Shown: positions 8,888 through 17,762 of the stretch, in pieces
Layout of the letters: every line of letters begins with the position of its first letter
How positions within the stretch are numbered: position 1 is the first letter of the stretch
From: Fimbriimonadaceae bacterium
GTDB lineage: Bacteria; Armatimonadota; UBA10988
Length of the DNA stretch: 64,000 nt
Reading direction: 5' to 3'
Assembly (NCBI GenBank): GCA_020850355.1
Contig: JADZEX010000050.1
Coordinates: 1-64,000 of the forward strand
The notes under the pieces: generated by a model
The model's input: the letters and a program-made list of their open reading frames with translations, nothing else
Database searches by the model: none
What the model was told of the DNA's origin: nothing
Translations under genes and position numbers: made by a program

Positions 8888-10771
8888 ATGCGTCCGGGGA
8901 TCGTTGGCAGGGCCGCGTCGCGCGGCTGGGTAGCGGCGGGTCGCTGCATGGTTGGCGTTGGCCCGGTACCAACCCGGCTCGGCTGGCTGTTGCCGGCCCT
9001 GGTGCTGTCGCTCGCCAGCCCCTCGTGCTGGGCGACGGCGCTGCTGTTGGAGGTGAAGGGCGAGGGCCCCGAGGCATCGGCCATCGGGCTCCGCGACATC
9101 CAGACCGAGAACGTCGCGGGCACCGACCGCACCGCCGAGGTGCGGGCCACCGGGTACTGGCGGCTGACCCCACTGCAGGTGCGGCGGGTCGACAGCGGCA
9201 AGCCGTACATCAAGAAGGCCGAGTTCATCGTGCCGGCGAAGAACCCGTTGTCGAAGGCTCTCGAGGAGACCGAGTCCGCCCAGATCGTGAAGGGCGCCAG
9301 CGCTGATCTCGGCAGACTCAAGACCTGGATCGACGCAGGCAGCGCGAACCCACCGGCCGCCGCGCTGAACCAGGCCGCGCTGGAGGTCGTGGCGCGCACT
9401 GCCGTGGGCCAACACCAGTTGTACCAGATCCGGGACCAGACCCCGCAGGCCTCGTGGCTGTTCCAGCGCGCTCGCGCGGTCCCTGCGAAGCCCCAGGCGG
9501 TCCAGAACCTGAGCTGGCACTGCTACGGCTACACACTGGACGGGGTGGAGCTGACCGACTCGATTCCCACCACCGTCTGGGAGGTCCTGCTGGAGACGCC
9601 GCCGCTGCCGCTGAACATGCGGACCGATGCGCTGCCTGGCGACTTCAAGCTGGAACTGCGCTTCAATCTCGGCGGCGAGGCCCCAGAGGTTGAGACGTTC
9701 CTACCGACCGCGGTGACCGCGACCAGGTCCAGGCCGGCCGTCACCAACGACTACAGCGGCCAACTCGGCGCCGGAGACTCCGCCCCCCGTGTCTTCACGT
9801 TCCGACTGGCCGGCGCGACGACCGAGGATGCCAGCCGAGTCGCCAACGCCAACGCCGATCTGCCGACGAAACTGAAGAGCGGCAACGTCACCCTCAGCGA
9901 CGTGTTGATGTTGCCGGGCTTCGTGGCGAACATGCTCTCGGAGATCACCAACGCTCGGGTCTCGTTCGGCGTCCTGAACTGGCGCGGCAAGAACCAGGAG
10001 ATGTACGGCCTGACCATTCCGCTGGCCGAGATCAACGGCAAGGGCCGGCCCAATCTGGTCGACTTCGGAGCCACCATCGCCTACGCCGATGGGGTCTTTG
10101 GCGGCGGCACGATCGGTTTCGGCAAGGGCCTGCTGCAGATCACCCTGGGCGCCTACCATCGGGATGGACGGCCGATTGAGTATGCGACAGGCTACCATGT
10201 CGACATCGGCCGGGCCCTGCTGGGCGACTACGACAAGGCCAAGGAGCCGCTCAGCGTGATCCTCGAGGCCGACGGCGTGGTGCCCTGCTTCGACCGACTG
10301 CGATCGCTGGACGGCAAGGTCTGGACGTTCAGTACGGACCGCAACAAAATGGCCCTGGCCAAGGACGACCCGCAGCAGGGACAGACGCCCGGCCAGGTCC
10401 GCTGCAGCCTGAACGGTGGCGAGCCGGTGCTGCTGGAGACCGCCGCGGCCGGCCCGCCAACGACGCCATCGCCTGCCGCACCGCCGTCGACCGCGACGAT
10501 TGTCGGGAAGGGCGTTGACAAGCTCACGGCCAAGAAGGACGAGAGCATCGCGATCCAGCTTTGGGTGGTCAGCAACGGACAGGTGGTGTCTGACGGTGGG
10601 CTCATGGCTTGCGTCCTCGGCGGTGCCCAGCTCACTGCCCAGCCGAAGAACGATGGCTTCGAGGTCTCCCATCCTGGCACCGAGGTCCCAGCCAAGATCG
10701 CTGTGATCGCCACCGACAAGGACGGCAAAGTGATCGCACAGCGCGTGCTCGACATCGAGGTGACGAAGTAG
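8888..10771 (+). CDS. Secreted protein of unknown function, likely partner of the secretin-like protein
   Basis: This is a 627-residue protein. ATG at 8888 follows a perfect AGGAGG with six bases of spacing. An extended N-region with several Arg precedes a hydrophobic segment (about residues 30-50, ending CWATALLLE), consistent with a long signal peptide. I recognise no known domain. The middle is mixed alpha/beta with FNLGGEAPEVETFLP and a Gly-rich stretch (GVFGGGTIGFGKGLLQ). A Pro/Thr/Ser linker near residues 520-535 leads into a final ~90-residue beta-rich, Ig-like segment ending in IAVIATDKDGKVI. Its promoter is a near copy of the upstream gene's, so the two are probably co-expressed although transcribed separately. 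The function is unknown. Confidence 0.65.
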   Translation: MRPGIVGRAASRGWVAAGRCMVGVGPVPTRLGWLLPALVLSLASPSCWATALLLEVKGEGPEASAIGLRDIQTENVAGTDRTAEVRATGYWRLTPLQVRRVDSGKPYIKKAEFIVPAKNPLSKALEETESAQIVKGASADLGRLKTWIDAGSANPPAAALNQAALEVVARTAVGQHQLYQIRDQTPQASWLFQRARAVPAKPQAVQNLSWHCYGYTLDGVELTDSIPTTVWEVLLETPPLPLNMRTDALPGDFKLELRFNLGGEAPEVETFLPTAVTATRSRPAVTNDYSGQLGAGDSAPRVFTFRLAGATTEDASRVANANADLPTKLKSGNVTLSDVLMLPGFVANMLSEITNARVSFGVLNWRGKNQEMYGLTIPLAEINGKGRPNLVDFGATIAYADGVFGGGTIGFGKGLLQITLGAYHRDGRPIEYATGYHVDIGRALLGDYDKAKEPLSVILEADGVVPCFDRLRSLDGKVWTFSTDRNKMALAKDDPQQGQTPGQVRCSLNGGEPVLLETAAAGPPTTPSPAAPPSTATIVGKGVDKLTAKKDESIAIQLWVVSNGQVVSDGGLMACVLGGAQLTAQPKNDGFEVSHPGTEVPAKIAVIATDKDGKVIAQRVLDIEVTK

Positions 10772-10792
10772 CCGCCAGCGGCACGCGGCCGA

Positions 10793-12850
10793 CTACCCCG
10801 GCGCCGTCCCGATGCCGATGCTGACCTTGGCGAGGGCGCCCTGGAAGCCCTTCGCCTCGCCGTCGCCGCAGCGGCTGGCGAGGTCGGCGCCGAGGGTGAG
10901 GCCGTCGTTGGGCAGGTTGCGGATCCAGTTGCCGCCATCGCGGAGGGCGACGCGGGTGCCGTTGAGGTGGATCTCCAGCTTGCGCTCGTTGGTCAGCGCG
11001 GCGGTCACCATGAGCCAAGTCTGGGTGGGGACCTGGCCCCCGAGCACCTGGGCCTCGGCGCCGCCGCTGCGGAGGTGCCAGAGGAACTGGCCGCCGCGGA
11101 GTTCGAGGCAGTAGCCGTTGGTGGCGCCGCCGTGGCTGAGGATCACGCCGTCGGGGCCGGCGGCCAGCAGCTCGGCGCGGACCCAGAAGGGCTGCATCTG
11201 AATCGCCGGGCTGGCCTTCGACTCGACGGACAGACTGGCCTGGCCATCGAACCGGCGAGCCGGGCGGCCGGCGACCGTGGCGACGGTGGCGACCGCGGCG
11301 CCCTGCGACGTCAGGGCGCCGCCGACGGTGGGCTGGAGGTCAGCGCGGCTGAGGTCGATTTCGAACAGCACCTTGGCCGGCTCCGCCGGCGGCGGCGGTG
11401 GGGGCGGCAGTTTGGACGCCTCGGCCATCGCCAAGAAGGCTGCCAGGCGGCGCTGCAAGTCGGCTTTGACCTCGGCCAGGGCCGGGTCGCGGGTCAGGTT
11501 GCGCAGCTCGGCCGGGTCGGTCTGCAGGTCGTACAGCTCGTCGTCGCCAGGGAAGTCGGGGGCCGCGATGTACTTGTAGCGGGTCGTCCGGACGGCCTGC
11601 ACCGTCGGCAGACCGGGCAGGAAGCTGCGCTCGATGAAGTACTGGCCAAACACCTCGTCGCGCCAGCCCGCCGGCGCGCGGCCGTCGCCGATCACCGGTC
11701 GCAGGCTGCGGCCATGCTGCACCGCGATGGGCGGCGCGCCGCACAGGTCGAGGATGGTCGGGCAGATGTCCAAGCTGCTGGTCAGCGCCTCGACCTGCAG
11801 GCCCGCGCGGACCAGCGCCGGGTAGCGAACCAGCAGCGGGATCCGCAGCGCCTCTTCGTAGGGCAACCGCTTGTCGCCGCGGCGGTGCTCGCCGTGGAAG
11901 TAGCCGTTGTCGCTGGTGAAGATCACCAGGGTGTGGTCGAGTTGGCCCGTCTCCTCCAGCACCCGCAGCACCTCGCCGACGCTGTCGTCGACGTCCATCA
12001 CGCACTCGAACTGAGCGCGGCTGTTGGCCGGGTTCCAGGCCTTCGCCGGCGGCAGACGGTCGGGCACCGGGAGGTCCTTGTGCTGCTCGATGGCCTCCTT
12101 CTTGGTGCCGCGCACGTGACTCGCGCGCAGCCAGAAGGGCTTGCCGAAGTGGTCGTCGCCCGCGTTCGGCGGCTCGGGCAGGGCGGTGTCGGCCAGCTTG
12201 CCGGCGTTCTTGGCGGTCGGCTCGAACGGCCCGTGAACTGCCTTGTGGGCCAGGTAGAGGCAGAACGGTTGGGTGTGTGGCCGTCGGATGAAGTCGACCG
12301 CGTGCTTCGTCAGGAGCTCGGTCATGTGACCGGTGGCCTGGAACTCACGGCCGTTCTCGTTGAGGGTCGGGTTGCGGTAGACGCCCTGCCCCTGGAAGCT
12401 CAGCCAGTAGTCGTACCCCGGCCGCGGGTCGCTGAAGTTGCCCTGGTGCCACTTGCCGACGTACCCGGTCTGATAGCCCGCCGCCTGGAGCTGGGTGGCA
12501 AACGTCGGCAGGCGGTGGTCCAGCTCCTGGCCCTCGTTGGTCAGCACCGTGGTGCGTTGCGGCACGCAGCCGGTCATGCAGCAGGCGCGGCTGGGCGAGC
12601 AGAGCGAAATGGCGACGAAGTTGCTGCGGAACTGGGCGCCTTCGGCGGCCAGCCGGTCGAGGTGCGGGGTCTTCAGGAAGGGGTGCCCGTAGCAGCCGAG
12701 GTCGGTCGGGCCGAGGTCGTCGATCAAGATGAACAGCACGTTCGGTCGGCGGGCAGCCTCTTGGGCGCGGCCCCGCGAGGACAGAGCGACGGCCGCGCCG
12801 GCTCCGGCCAGGGCACCAAGTGCCGTGCGACGGTCCAGTAGGGAGGGCAT
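10793..12850 (-). CDS. Secreted sulfatase with C-terminal LamG-like domain
   Basis: This is a 685-residue arylsulfatase-family protein. It opens with an Arg-Arg signal (LLDRRTALGALAGAGAAVALS), suggesting Tat export. The metal-binding NVLFILIDDLG (D44, D45) and the formylglycine motif CSPSR (C84-R88) are intact, as is FTSDNGYFHGEHRRGDK further on. The catalytic part ends near residue 480. A run of seven prolines then leads to a ~200-residue beta-sandwich (IDLSRADLQPTVGG... to the end) of LamG/concanavalin type. ATG 12850 was preferred over ATG 12853 because GGAG is then six bases away. It lies 35 bases after the polysaccharide lyase-like gene and probably shares its transcript; the two may act on one sulfated uronic-acid polymer. 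Confidence 0.88.
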   Translation of the reverse strand: MPSLLDRRTALGALAGAGAAVALSSRGRAQEAARRPNVLFILIDDLGPTDLGCYGHPFLKTPHLDRLAAEGAQFRSNFVAISLCSPSRACCMTGCVPQRTTVLTNEGQELDHRLPTFATQLQAAGYQTGYVGKWHQGNFSDPRPGYDYWLSFQGQGVYRNPTLNENGREFQATGHMTELLTKHAVDFIRRPHTQPFCLYLAHKAVHGPFEPTAKNAGKLADTALPEPPNAGDDHFGKPFWLRASHVRGTKKEAIEQHKDLPVPDRLPPAKAWNPANSRAQFECVMDVDDSVGEVLRVLEETGQLDHTLVIFTSDNGYFHGEHRRGDKRLPYEEALRIPLLVRYPALVRAGLQVEALTSSLDICPTILDLCGAPPIAVQHGRSLRPVIGDGRAPAGWRDEVFGQYFIERSFLPGLPTVQAVRTTRYKYIAAPDFPGDDELYDLQTDPAELRNLTRDPALAEVKADLQRRLAAFLAMAEASKLPPPPPPPAEPAKVLFEIDLSRADLQPTVGGALTSQGAAVATVATVAGRPARRFDGQASLSVESKASPAIQMQPFWVRAELLAAGPDGVILSHGGATNGYCLELRGGQFLWHLRSGGAEAQVLGGQVPTQTWLMVTAALTNERKLEIHLNGTRVALRDGGNWIRNLPNDGLTLGADLASRCGDGEAKGFQGALAKVSIGIGTAPG

Positions 12851-12885
12851 CATGGACTCCAATCCGAGGCCGCCCGAACACCAGG

Positions 12886-15800
12886 CTAGGGCAGGAAGCG
12901 GACCGTGGCCAGGCTGTTCCAAGCGTTATCGGTGTTGCCGCGACAGACCAGTCGCAGGTAGCGCGTGGTCACCGGCTGTGGCAGCTTGAGGGTCTCCGGC
13001 GCGCTGCTGGCACCACTCGACTCGCCGCTCCAGACCGCGCTCCAGGTGCGGCCATCGGCGGAGGTCTCGACGGCGAACCGAGCGCGCCGCCGTTCGCCGC
13101 TGTACCAGGCCAGTTGCAGCGCCTCGAGGCGCCGCGGGGCGGCGAAGTCGAAGGCGATCCACTCCTGCTCCCCGAAGGCCGACCAGCGGGTTTCGGGGTC
13201 GGCATCGAGCACGTGCCGCGGCAGGTTGCCGTCGTCGCGGCTGGCGGTGACGTTGACGCCCGCCACGGTGGCCGGCGGCGAGGTGGTTTGGACCGGCGCC
13301 TCGGCCGTCGTCGCGCCGGTCAACGGGCGCTGCCAGCGTAGCAGATAGCTGCCGCTGGCGCCGCCCGGAGTGGTCAACCGGACGCTGCTGGCGCCGGGGA
13401 TGGTGGCCGCCGCCGCGACTTCGACCTTGACCCCCGGCGCGGCCGTCGCCGTCACCGTGGGCGGCGCGGTGACGCTGTCGGGAAGCTGGACGCTGTAGGT
13501 ATAGACCAGCGGCGTGAACTCTGGCAGCTTGCTGCCGCCGACGCGCAAGTCGGTCAGCGCCGGCGGCGGCGGGCTGAGCTTCCAATCGGCGATGGCGCTC
13601 ACCGCCGGCCGGGCCACGCTCGCCGGCTCACTGGCCAGACGGGCCCGGTAGACGACGCTGATGGTGGTGCTGCTGACGTCGCGCAGGTGGATCGCCAGCT
13701 TCGTCATGTTCTTGTTTTGGTTCTGGATGCTCGGGTTGGGCGAGCTCGGCAGCGGCGCCGCCGGGAGCACCTCGAACTGGGCGCCCGCCGGGCTCAGCAG
13801 CAGGGCCTGGCAGACCTTGCCGTTGCGCTCCAGGACGGCCTCGCGCCCGTCGGCGGCGAGGGTGGTCTTGGTGTTGGTGTCGCTGTGGCTGAACCACCAG
13901 ACCTCGCTGGGCCTGGCGGCGGTGATCTCGTCCTGCACCTGCAGGGCGCGGCGCTGGTCGAACAGCCGGAAGCCGCGGGTGACCTGCCGGGCGTGGGCGC
14001 GGTAGGCGTCGGTCAGGTCGACCACGGCCAGCGCCTCGTGCGGGGCACTTTCGAAGCGCTGCACCTTGCTGTCGCCGCGGGGGTTCTGGGAATCGGCCTC
14101 GGCGGGGTTGAAGACCAGGGTGTTGTGCCCCTCAGCGCGGATCCGGTAGAAGTGCCAACTCGGCAAGTGGTGGACATGCCCCTGGTAGGTCTGCCCCTCG
14201 GTCCCGAGGTCCATCACCCACTTCTCGCCGAGGGCGTACCAGGCGAAGCTGCCGAGGTCCTGATGGGCGTGGGCGATGCCGTTGCGGCCGGCTTTGAGGC
14301 CGGCGAAAACCGCGTCCGGGTCGGCCCACGAGCCGCGCAGCGTGACCACCTCGGCGCCGCGGAAGTGTCGGTCGAGCGGCGCGTCGGCGGCCTCGCCGGC
14401 TGCCTCAAAGGGCTCGTAGTAGATCAGGTCCTCGGGCGTGCCGTTGGCCGCGCGGCGCTGGTAGTCGAGGTAGAGCGGGTTCTGGTACCGCGCCGCGAGG
14501 TAGAAGAACGCCCAGTGGCGGTAGGTGCCGCCGCCCGACCCCGAGTCGGCGAAGTTGAAGTAACCGTTGCGCGGACTGCTGAGGTAGATTGGGAAGTCGC
14601 CCGACTTGCCGAAGCCCTGGTTGGCGCAGGCCTTGACCAACCCGAAGTCGGTGCCGCAGGCGGTTTCGAGGGCCCGCAGGTAGCTCAGCAGGTAACGCTG
14701 CGAGTAGCCCCAGTAGCCGATGCCCTCCCACCAGGCGCCGTCCGGCTCGAAGTGCTGCAACGGGATCTGGATGCACTGGAAGCCGGTGTCGAGGACCGTC
14801 GTGCCTTCGTCCGGCAGTTCGTCGAGCACCGCCAGCGCGGCAATGCCGCTGCCGCCGTTGCAGACGAAGTTCCAGTTGTTGGTAACCGTCTTCCAGCCCT
14901 GCCCCCCCTCGGCCTTCTGGCCGCTGTACGAGGCGTGCGACAGCCGTAGGCCGTGCTTCCAGAGCCCCTCGCGGAGGGTCTGGCGTTGCGCCGGCGTCCA
15001 GTCCTGGTAGAACCAGTCGTAGCCGATGGCGACGGCGTGCATCATCTCGGCGGTATCGAGGTAGTGCGCCGGGTTCCAGTCCGGGTAGTTGACCACCGCC
15101 TGCAGCTCCTGCCAGGCCCGCTCGCGCCACTGGGCGCCGCCGTCGAGGCGGTAGACCAGCCCCCAGTGGTAGATCCGGTCGAGCACATCGCGCGAGATGC
15201 TGAGCAGTCGGCGGCCGTCGGGGAGTTCGTGCTTCCGGACGGGCTTGGCGGCCAGCGCCGCGGCCTGCTGCTGGACGTTGGCATACCAGCCGCGGCAGAG
15301 CGGGTCGGTGGCGATCCGCTGGCGCAGCGCCGGCAACTGCTCGTCGAGCAGAATCAACCGCGGGTGCTGGCGACGCAGGCGTTGCAGCCAGGCGGTGGCG
15401 GGCGGCGAGTCGACGTACTTGCGGTAGTTGATCGCCGGCCGGTAAGGTCGCGGGTCGAAGCTCAGGGCGACCTCGTCGAGCACCCAGACCGTCTCCGGCT
15501 GGGGCTGCTGTTCCCACCCGGTGGCGGCGAGCCGGAGAGTGCTGATCTGGTCCCAGCCCGCTGGCTCGCGGGTCTCGCCGAAGGCGCGGAAGTGGAGGCT
15601 GAGCTGCTTCCAACCGGTCCAGTCGACGGTCACCTTGGCGGCGTAGTAGGACAGCGTCCCGGCCTGGCGCTGGGACTCGGCGATCACCATGAAGGTGTCG
15701 CCGTTGGCAGCCGCCGAGTGCAGCCAGAAGCTGAGGGTGTTGAAAGCGCTCAGGTCGAGCGGCCGCTGCCGCAGGGTCAGGCTGCCCTGCTTGCTGGGCA

Positions 15801-16005
15801 CCCAGCGCAGCGCCTGTTGACCACTGTGTCGCGGCTCGGCGACGGCCTCGCCACCGTCCCACCCGGCGGCGTCCTCACACCCCAGGGCCGCGGCCAACGC
15901 CGCCGGCCAGGCCGCCCTGGCGGCGGTGGCGCGGGCCTCCGACGGCGGCTCGGCAGCGCAGCCGAGGTACGGGGCGAACAGCAGCGGCAGCAAGCAGCGG
16001 CGCAT
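12886..16005 (-). CDS. Multidomain heparinase II/III or alginate-lyase-like lipoprotein
   Basis: This is a 1039-residue protein. ATG 16005 has GGAG six bases upstream; the open frame before it is Arg/Pro low complexity. A lipobox (YLGC, C16) predicts a lipid anchor. Domains in order: a beta-sandwich with SFWLHSAAANGDTFMV (about 40-175); an alpha/alpha toroid with RIYHWGLVYRL, YDWFYQDW and NGGSGIAALA (about 190-480); a heparinase II/III-type beta domain with AHAHQDLGSFAWYALG near residue 578; a Thr/Val-rich cadherin-like segment (about 790-870); and a C-terminal F5/8 type C domain with DADPETRWSAFGEQEWIAFD. The architecture fits a uronic-acid polysaccharide lyase (DUF4962-like toroid); polymer specificity is unknown. 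Confidence 0.85.
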   Translation of the reverse strand: MRRCLLPLLFAPYLGCAAEPPSEARATAARAAWPAALAAALGCEDAAGWDGGEAVAEPRHSGQQALRWVPSKQGSLTLRQRPLDLSAFNTLSFWLHSAAANGDTFMVIAESQRQAGTLSYYAAKVTVDWTGWKQLSLHFRAFGETREPAGWDQISTLRLAATGWEQQPQPETVWVLDEVALSFDPRPYRPAINYRKYVDSPPATAWLQRLRRQHPRLILLDEQLPALRQRIATDPLCRGWYANVQQQAAALAAKPVRKHELPDGRRLLSISRDVLDRIYHWGLVYRLDGGAQWRERAWQELQAVVNYPDWNPAHYLDTAEMMHAVAIGYDWFYQDWTPAQRQTLREGLWKHGLRLSHASYSGQKAEGGQGWKTVTNNWNFVCNGGSGIAALAVLDELPDEGTTVLDTGFQCIQIPLQHFEPDGAWWEGIGYWGYSQRYLLSYLRALETACGTDFGLVKACANQGFGKSGDFPIYLSSPRNGYFNFADSGSGGGTYRHWAFFYLAARYQNPLYLDYQRRAANGTPEDLIYYEPFEAAGEAADAPLDRHFRGAEVVTLRGSWADPDAVFAGLKAGRNGIAHAHQDLGSFAWYALGEKWVMDLGTEGQTYQGHVHHLPSWHFYRIRAEGHNTLVFNPAEADSQNPRGDSKVQRFESAPHEALAVVDLTDAYRAHARQVTRGFRLFDQRRALQVQDEITAARPSEVWWFSHSDTNTKTTLAADGREAVLERNGKVCQALLLSPAGAQFEVLPAAPLPSSPNPSIQNQNKNMTKLAIHLRDVSSTTISVVYRARLASEPASVARPAVSAIADWKLSPPPPALTDLRVGGSKLPEFTPLVYTYSVQLPDSVTAPPTVTATAAPGVKVEVAAAATIPGASSVRLTTPGGASGSYLLRWQRPLTGATTAEAPVQTTSPPATVAGVNVTASRDDGNLPRHVLDADPETRWSAFGEQEWIAFDFAAPRRLEALQLAWYSGERRRARFAVETSADGRTWSAVWSGESSGASSAPETLKLPQPVTTRYLRLVCRGNTDNAWNSLATVRFLP

Positions 16006-16072
16006 CGAACACTCCGCGAGCGGTCGGCTCGACCGGCTGGTTCGCGCCCCGGCGCAACCCTCCTGCCCAACG

Positions 16073-16104
16073 CCGCCGGCCCGGCGGAAGGGCCGGGCCG
16101 GCGG
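16073..16104 (-). terminator. Hairpin after the bc/bd-like respiratory operon
   Basis: Perfect 13-base arms (16073-16085 and 16092-16104) enclose GGAAGG. It sits 29 bases downstream of the last respiratory gene on the minus strand and upstream of the lyase gene's ribosome site. No real U-tract follows, so intrinsic termination is plausible rather than certain. Confidence 0.5.
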
Positions 16105-16132
16105 GAGTCGTTGGCCAGCGGGGCCGTCGCGC

Positions 16133-17746
16133 TCAGTTGGTTGGTGGCGCCGGGAGCGCGGACGCGGCCGGAGCCGGGGCCGGCAGCGGCGCGGCCGGTA
16201 CGGCGCTGGTCGGCGCCGCGCCGACGGGCGCCGCGGGTGCGGCCGGGAGCGCGGGCGCGACGCTGGCCGCGGGCGGCGCGGGCTCGACCGCGGCGCTCGC
16301 AGCCGGTGCGGGCGGCACGGCACTGTCCGGGGCCGGGGCCGGAGCCGGGGCCGGGGCCGCCCCGCCACTGCTACTGGTCGGCAACGGCGCTGGGGCGCCG
16401 AGGTCGGTGAGGCCCTCGAGGTAGGTCGCCAGCGCGGCGATCTCGCCCGGCGTGCCGACCAGCGGCGGCATGTAGGAGCGGTACGGCGAGTCGGCGCGGT
16501 ACTCGTGCAGCACCTGCAACAGGTTGACGATGCCCTCGTGGTTGCGGCCCGCCAGCAGGCCGCGCATCGCGCGGTAGCCCTCGCGGGTGTGGCACGAGAG
16601 GCACTGCCCCCGGAACATCAGCTCCCCGATGTCGCCAGGCGTCGCCCCGTAGGCCATCGGCGCGCGGGTCAGGTAGCCCTCGGCATTGTGCTTCTCGACG
16701 TCGCGCAGGCGGACGCCGTTGGAGTACATATAGCCGCCCACCACATACGGCTTGCGGAGCATCTCGCGGACCGTCTCGGAGGTCCCGAAAGCGATGAACG
16801 CGGTCAGCGCGATAGCCGCCGCGCCGCCCACCGAGAAGTCGGGCGCGTTGCGTTGGTCCGTGAATAGGAAGGCCGCCACGACCGTCGCCATCGACGCCAG
16901 GGCGGTTACCATCACCATGCGGGTGGCCGCCGTGAACTGCCCCGGCGCCGCGGTGCCGACGCCGCGCAGCAGCAACTCGCGCTGCTCGGGCGGCACGTTG
17001 GAGACGTACCAGATCACCAGGATCGGCAGGATCACGAACGACGGCAGCAGCCACTGCCGGGTCCAGGCCGCCAGCTCGCGCTTCAGGTCACCGTGCACCT
17101 GGCTGTCCAGCCGGCTGACGGTCCAGAAGGCCCAGACCCCGGCCAGCGAGGCGCAGATCAGCGTCCGGATCAGCAGACTCGGGAGGTAGGTCGGGTTGAA
17201 GAAGGCCTTCCAGAACAGCAGGAAGCCCGCCGCGTCGGGGGTGCCAATGGCGTTCAGCCAGGCGTCGGTGGGCGTCAGCATGAACGTCAAGATGCCGTTG
17301 ATGATCAACAGCGTGAGCCACGACGAGATGGCGTAGAGGTAGCCGATCTTGACGTGGGTCTGGTCCGAGACGCGGCCCCAGAGGTAGTAGTAGGCCGCCG
17401 CCGCCGCGAGCTCGATCACGAAGACGCACCACTCCATGCCCCAGCCGAAGACCCAGTAGTGGATCAGCGTGCTGGTGCCCGGGGCGGAGCCGAGGCCGAT
17501 GGCGAACCAGATCCCGACCCCGGTGACGGCGCCGAAGATGCTGGTGACGATCAGGAAGAAGCGGGAGTGAGTCTGCACCACCGCCAGCCAGTCGCGCCGG
17601 CCTTGCTTCAGGGCATGCCGCTCCAGCAGCGGCAGAAACAGCCCGCCGCCGACCGCGAAGTGCGAGATGTAGACGTGGACGATGGCGATGATGGCAATCA
17701 CCAGGCTGCTGCCAATCACCGGCACGTCCCAGGCAGGATAGTTCAT
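16133..17746 (-). CDS. CydA-like membrane subunit fused to a cytochrome c domain
   Basis: This is a 537-residue protein with about nine TM helices. It is recognisable as cytochrome bd subunit I-related: HVYISHFAVGGG (H24, H29) near the position of the heme b595 His, GMEWCVFVIE (E105, E112), WLTLLIINGI (N150, G151) matching the NGW region, and EMLRKPYVVG near residue 329 matching the GRQPW motif. The segment aligned with the b558 His shows LLIRTL (R194) instead of a His. No Q-loop insertion is apparent. A single c-type heme site CLSCH (C382, C385, H386) and SYMPPL (candidate Met ligand) follow. The last ~90 residues are Pro/Ala-rich. A GGAG lies seven bases before the ATG. I infer a terminal reductase that receives electrons through its own heme c. 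Confidence 0.8.
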   Translation of the reverse strand: MNYPAWDVPVIGSSLVIAIIAIVHVYISHFAVGGGLFLPLLERHALKQGRRDWLAVVQTHSRFFLIVTSIFGAVTGVGIWFAIGLGSAPGTSTLIHYWVFGWGMEWCVFVIELAAAAAYYYLWGRVSDQTHVKIGYLYAISSWLTLLIINGILTFMLTPTDAWLNAIGTPDAAGFLLFWKAFFNPTYLPSLLIRTLICASLAGVWAFWTVSRLDSQVHGDLKRELAAWTRQWLLPSFVILPILVIWYVSNVPPEQRELLLRGVGTAAPGQFTAATRMVMVTALASMATVVAAFLFTDQRNAPDFSVGGAAAIALTAFIAFGTSETVREMLRKPYVVGGYMYSNGVRLRDVEKHNAEGYLTRAPMAYGATPGDIGELMFRGQCLSCHTREGYRAMRGLLAGRNHEGIVNLLQVLHEYRADSPYRSYMPPLVGTPGEIAALATYLEGLTDLGAPAPLPTSSSGGAAPAPAPAPAPDSAVPPAPAASAAVEPAPPAASVAPALPAAPAAPVGAAPTSAVPAAPLPAPAPAASALPAPPTN

Positions 17747-17762
17747 GGTTGTGCTCCGCGGG

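Noticed and set aside
10967-12841. Long plus-strand open frame (624 codons) opposite the sulfatase
   Set aside because: Antisense shadow of a clear sulfatase with catalytic motif; composition is low complexity without any recognisable domain.
16006-16368. N-terminal extension of the lyase-like protein
   Set aside because: Arg/Pro low complexity, antisense to the Pro/Ala tail of the cytochrome fusion and lacking a signal peptide; lipobox and ribosome site support 16005.
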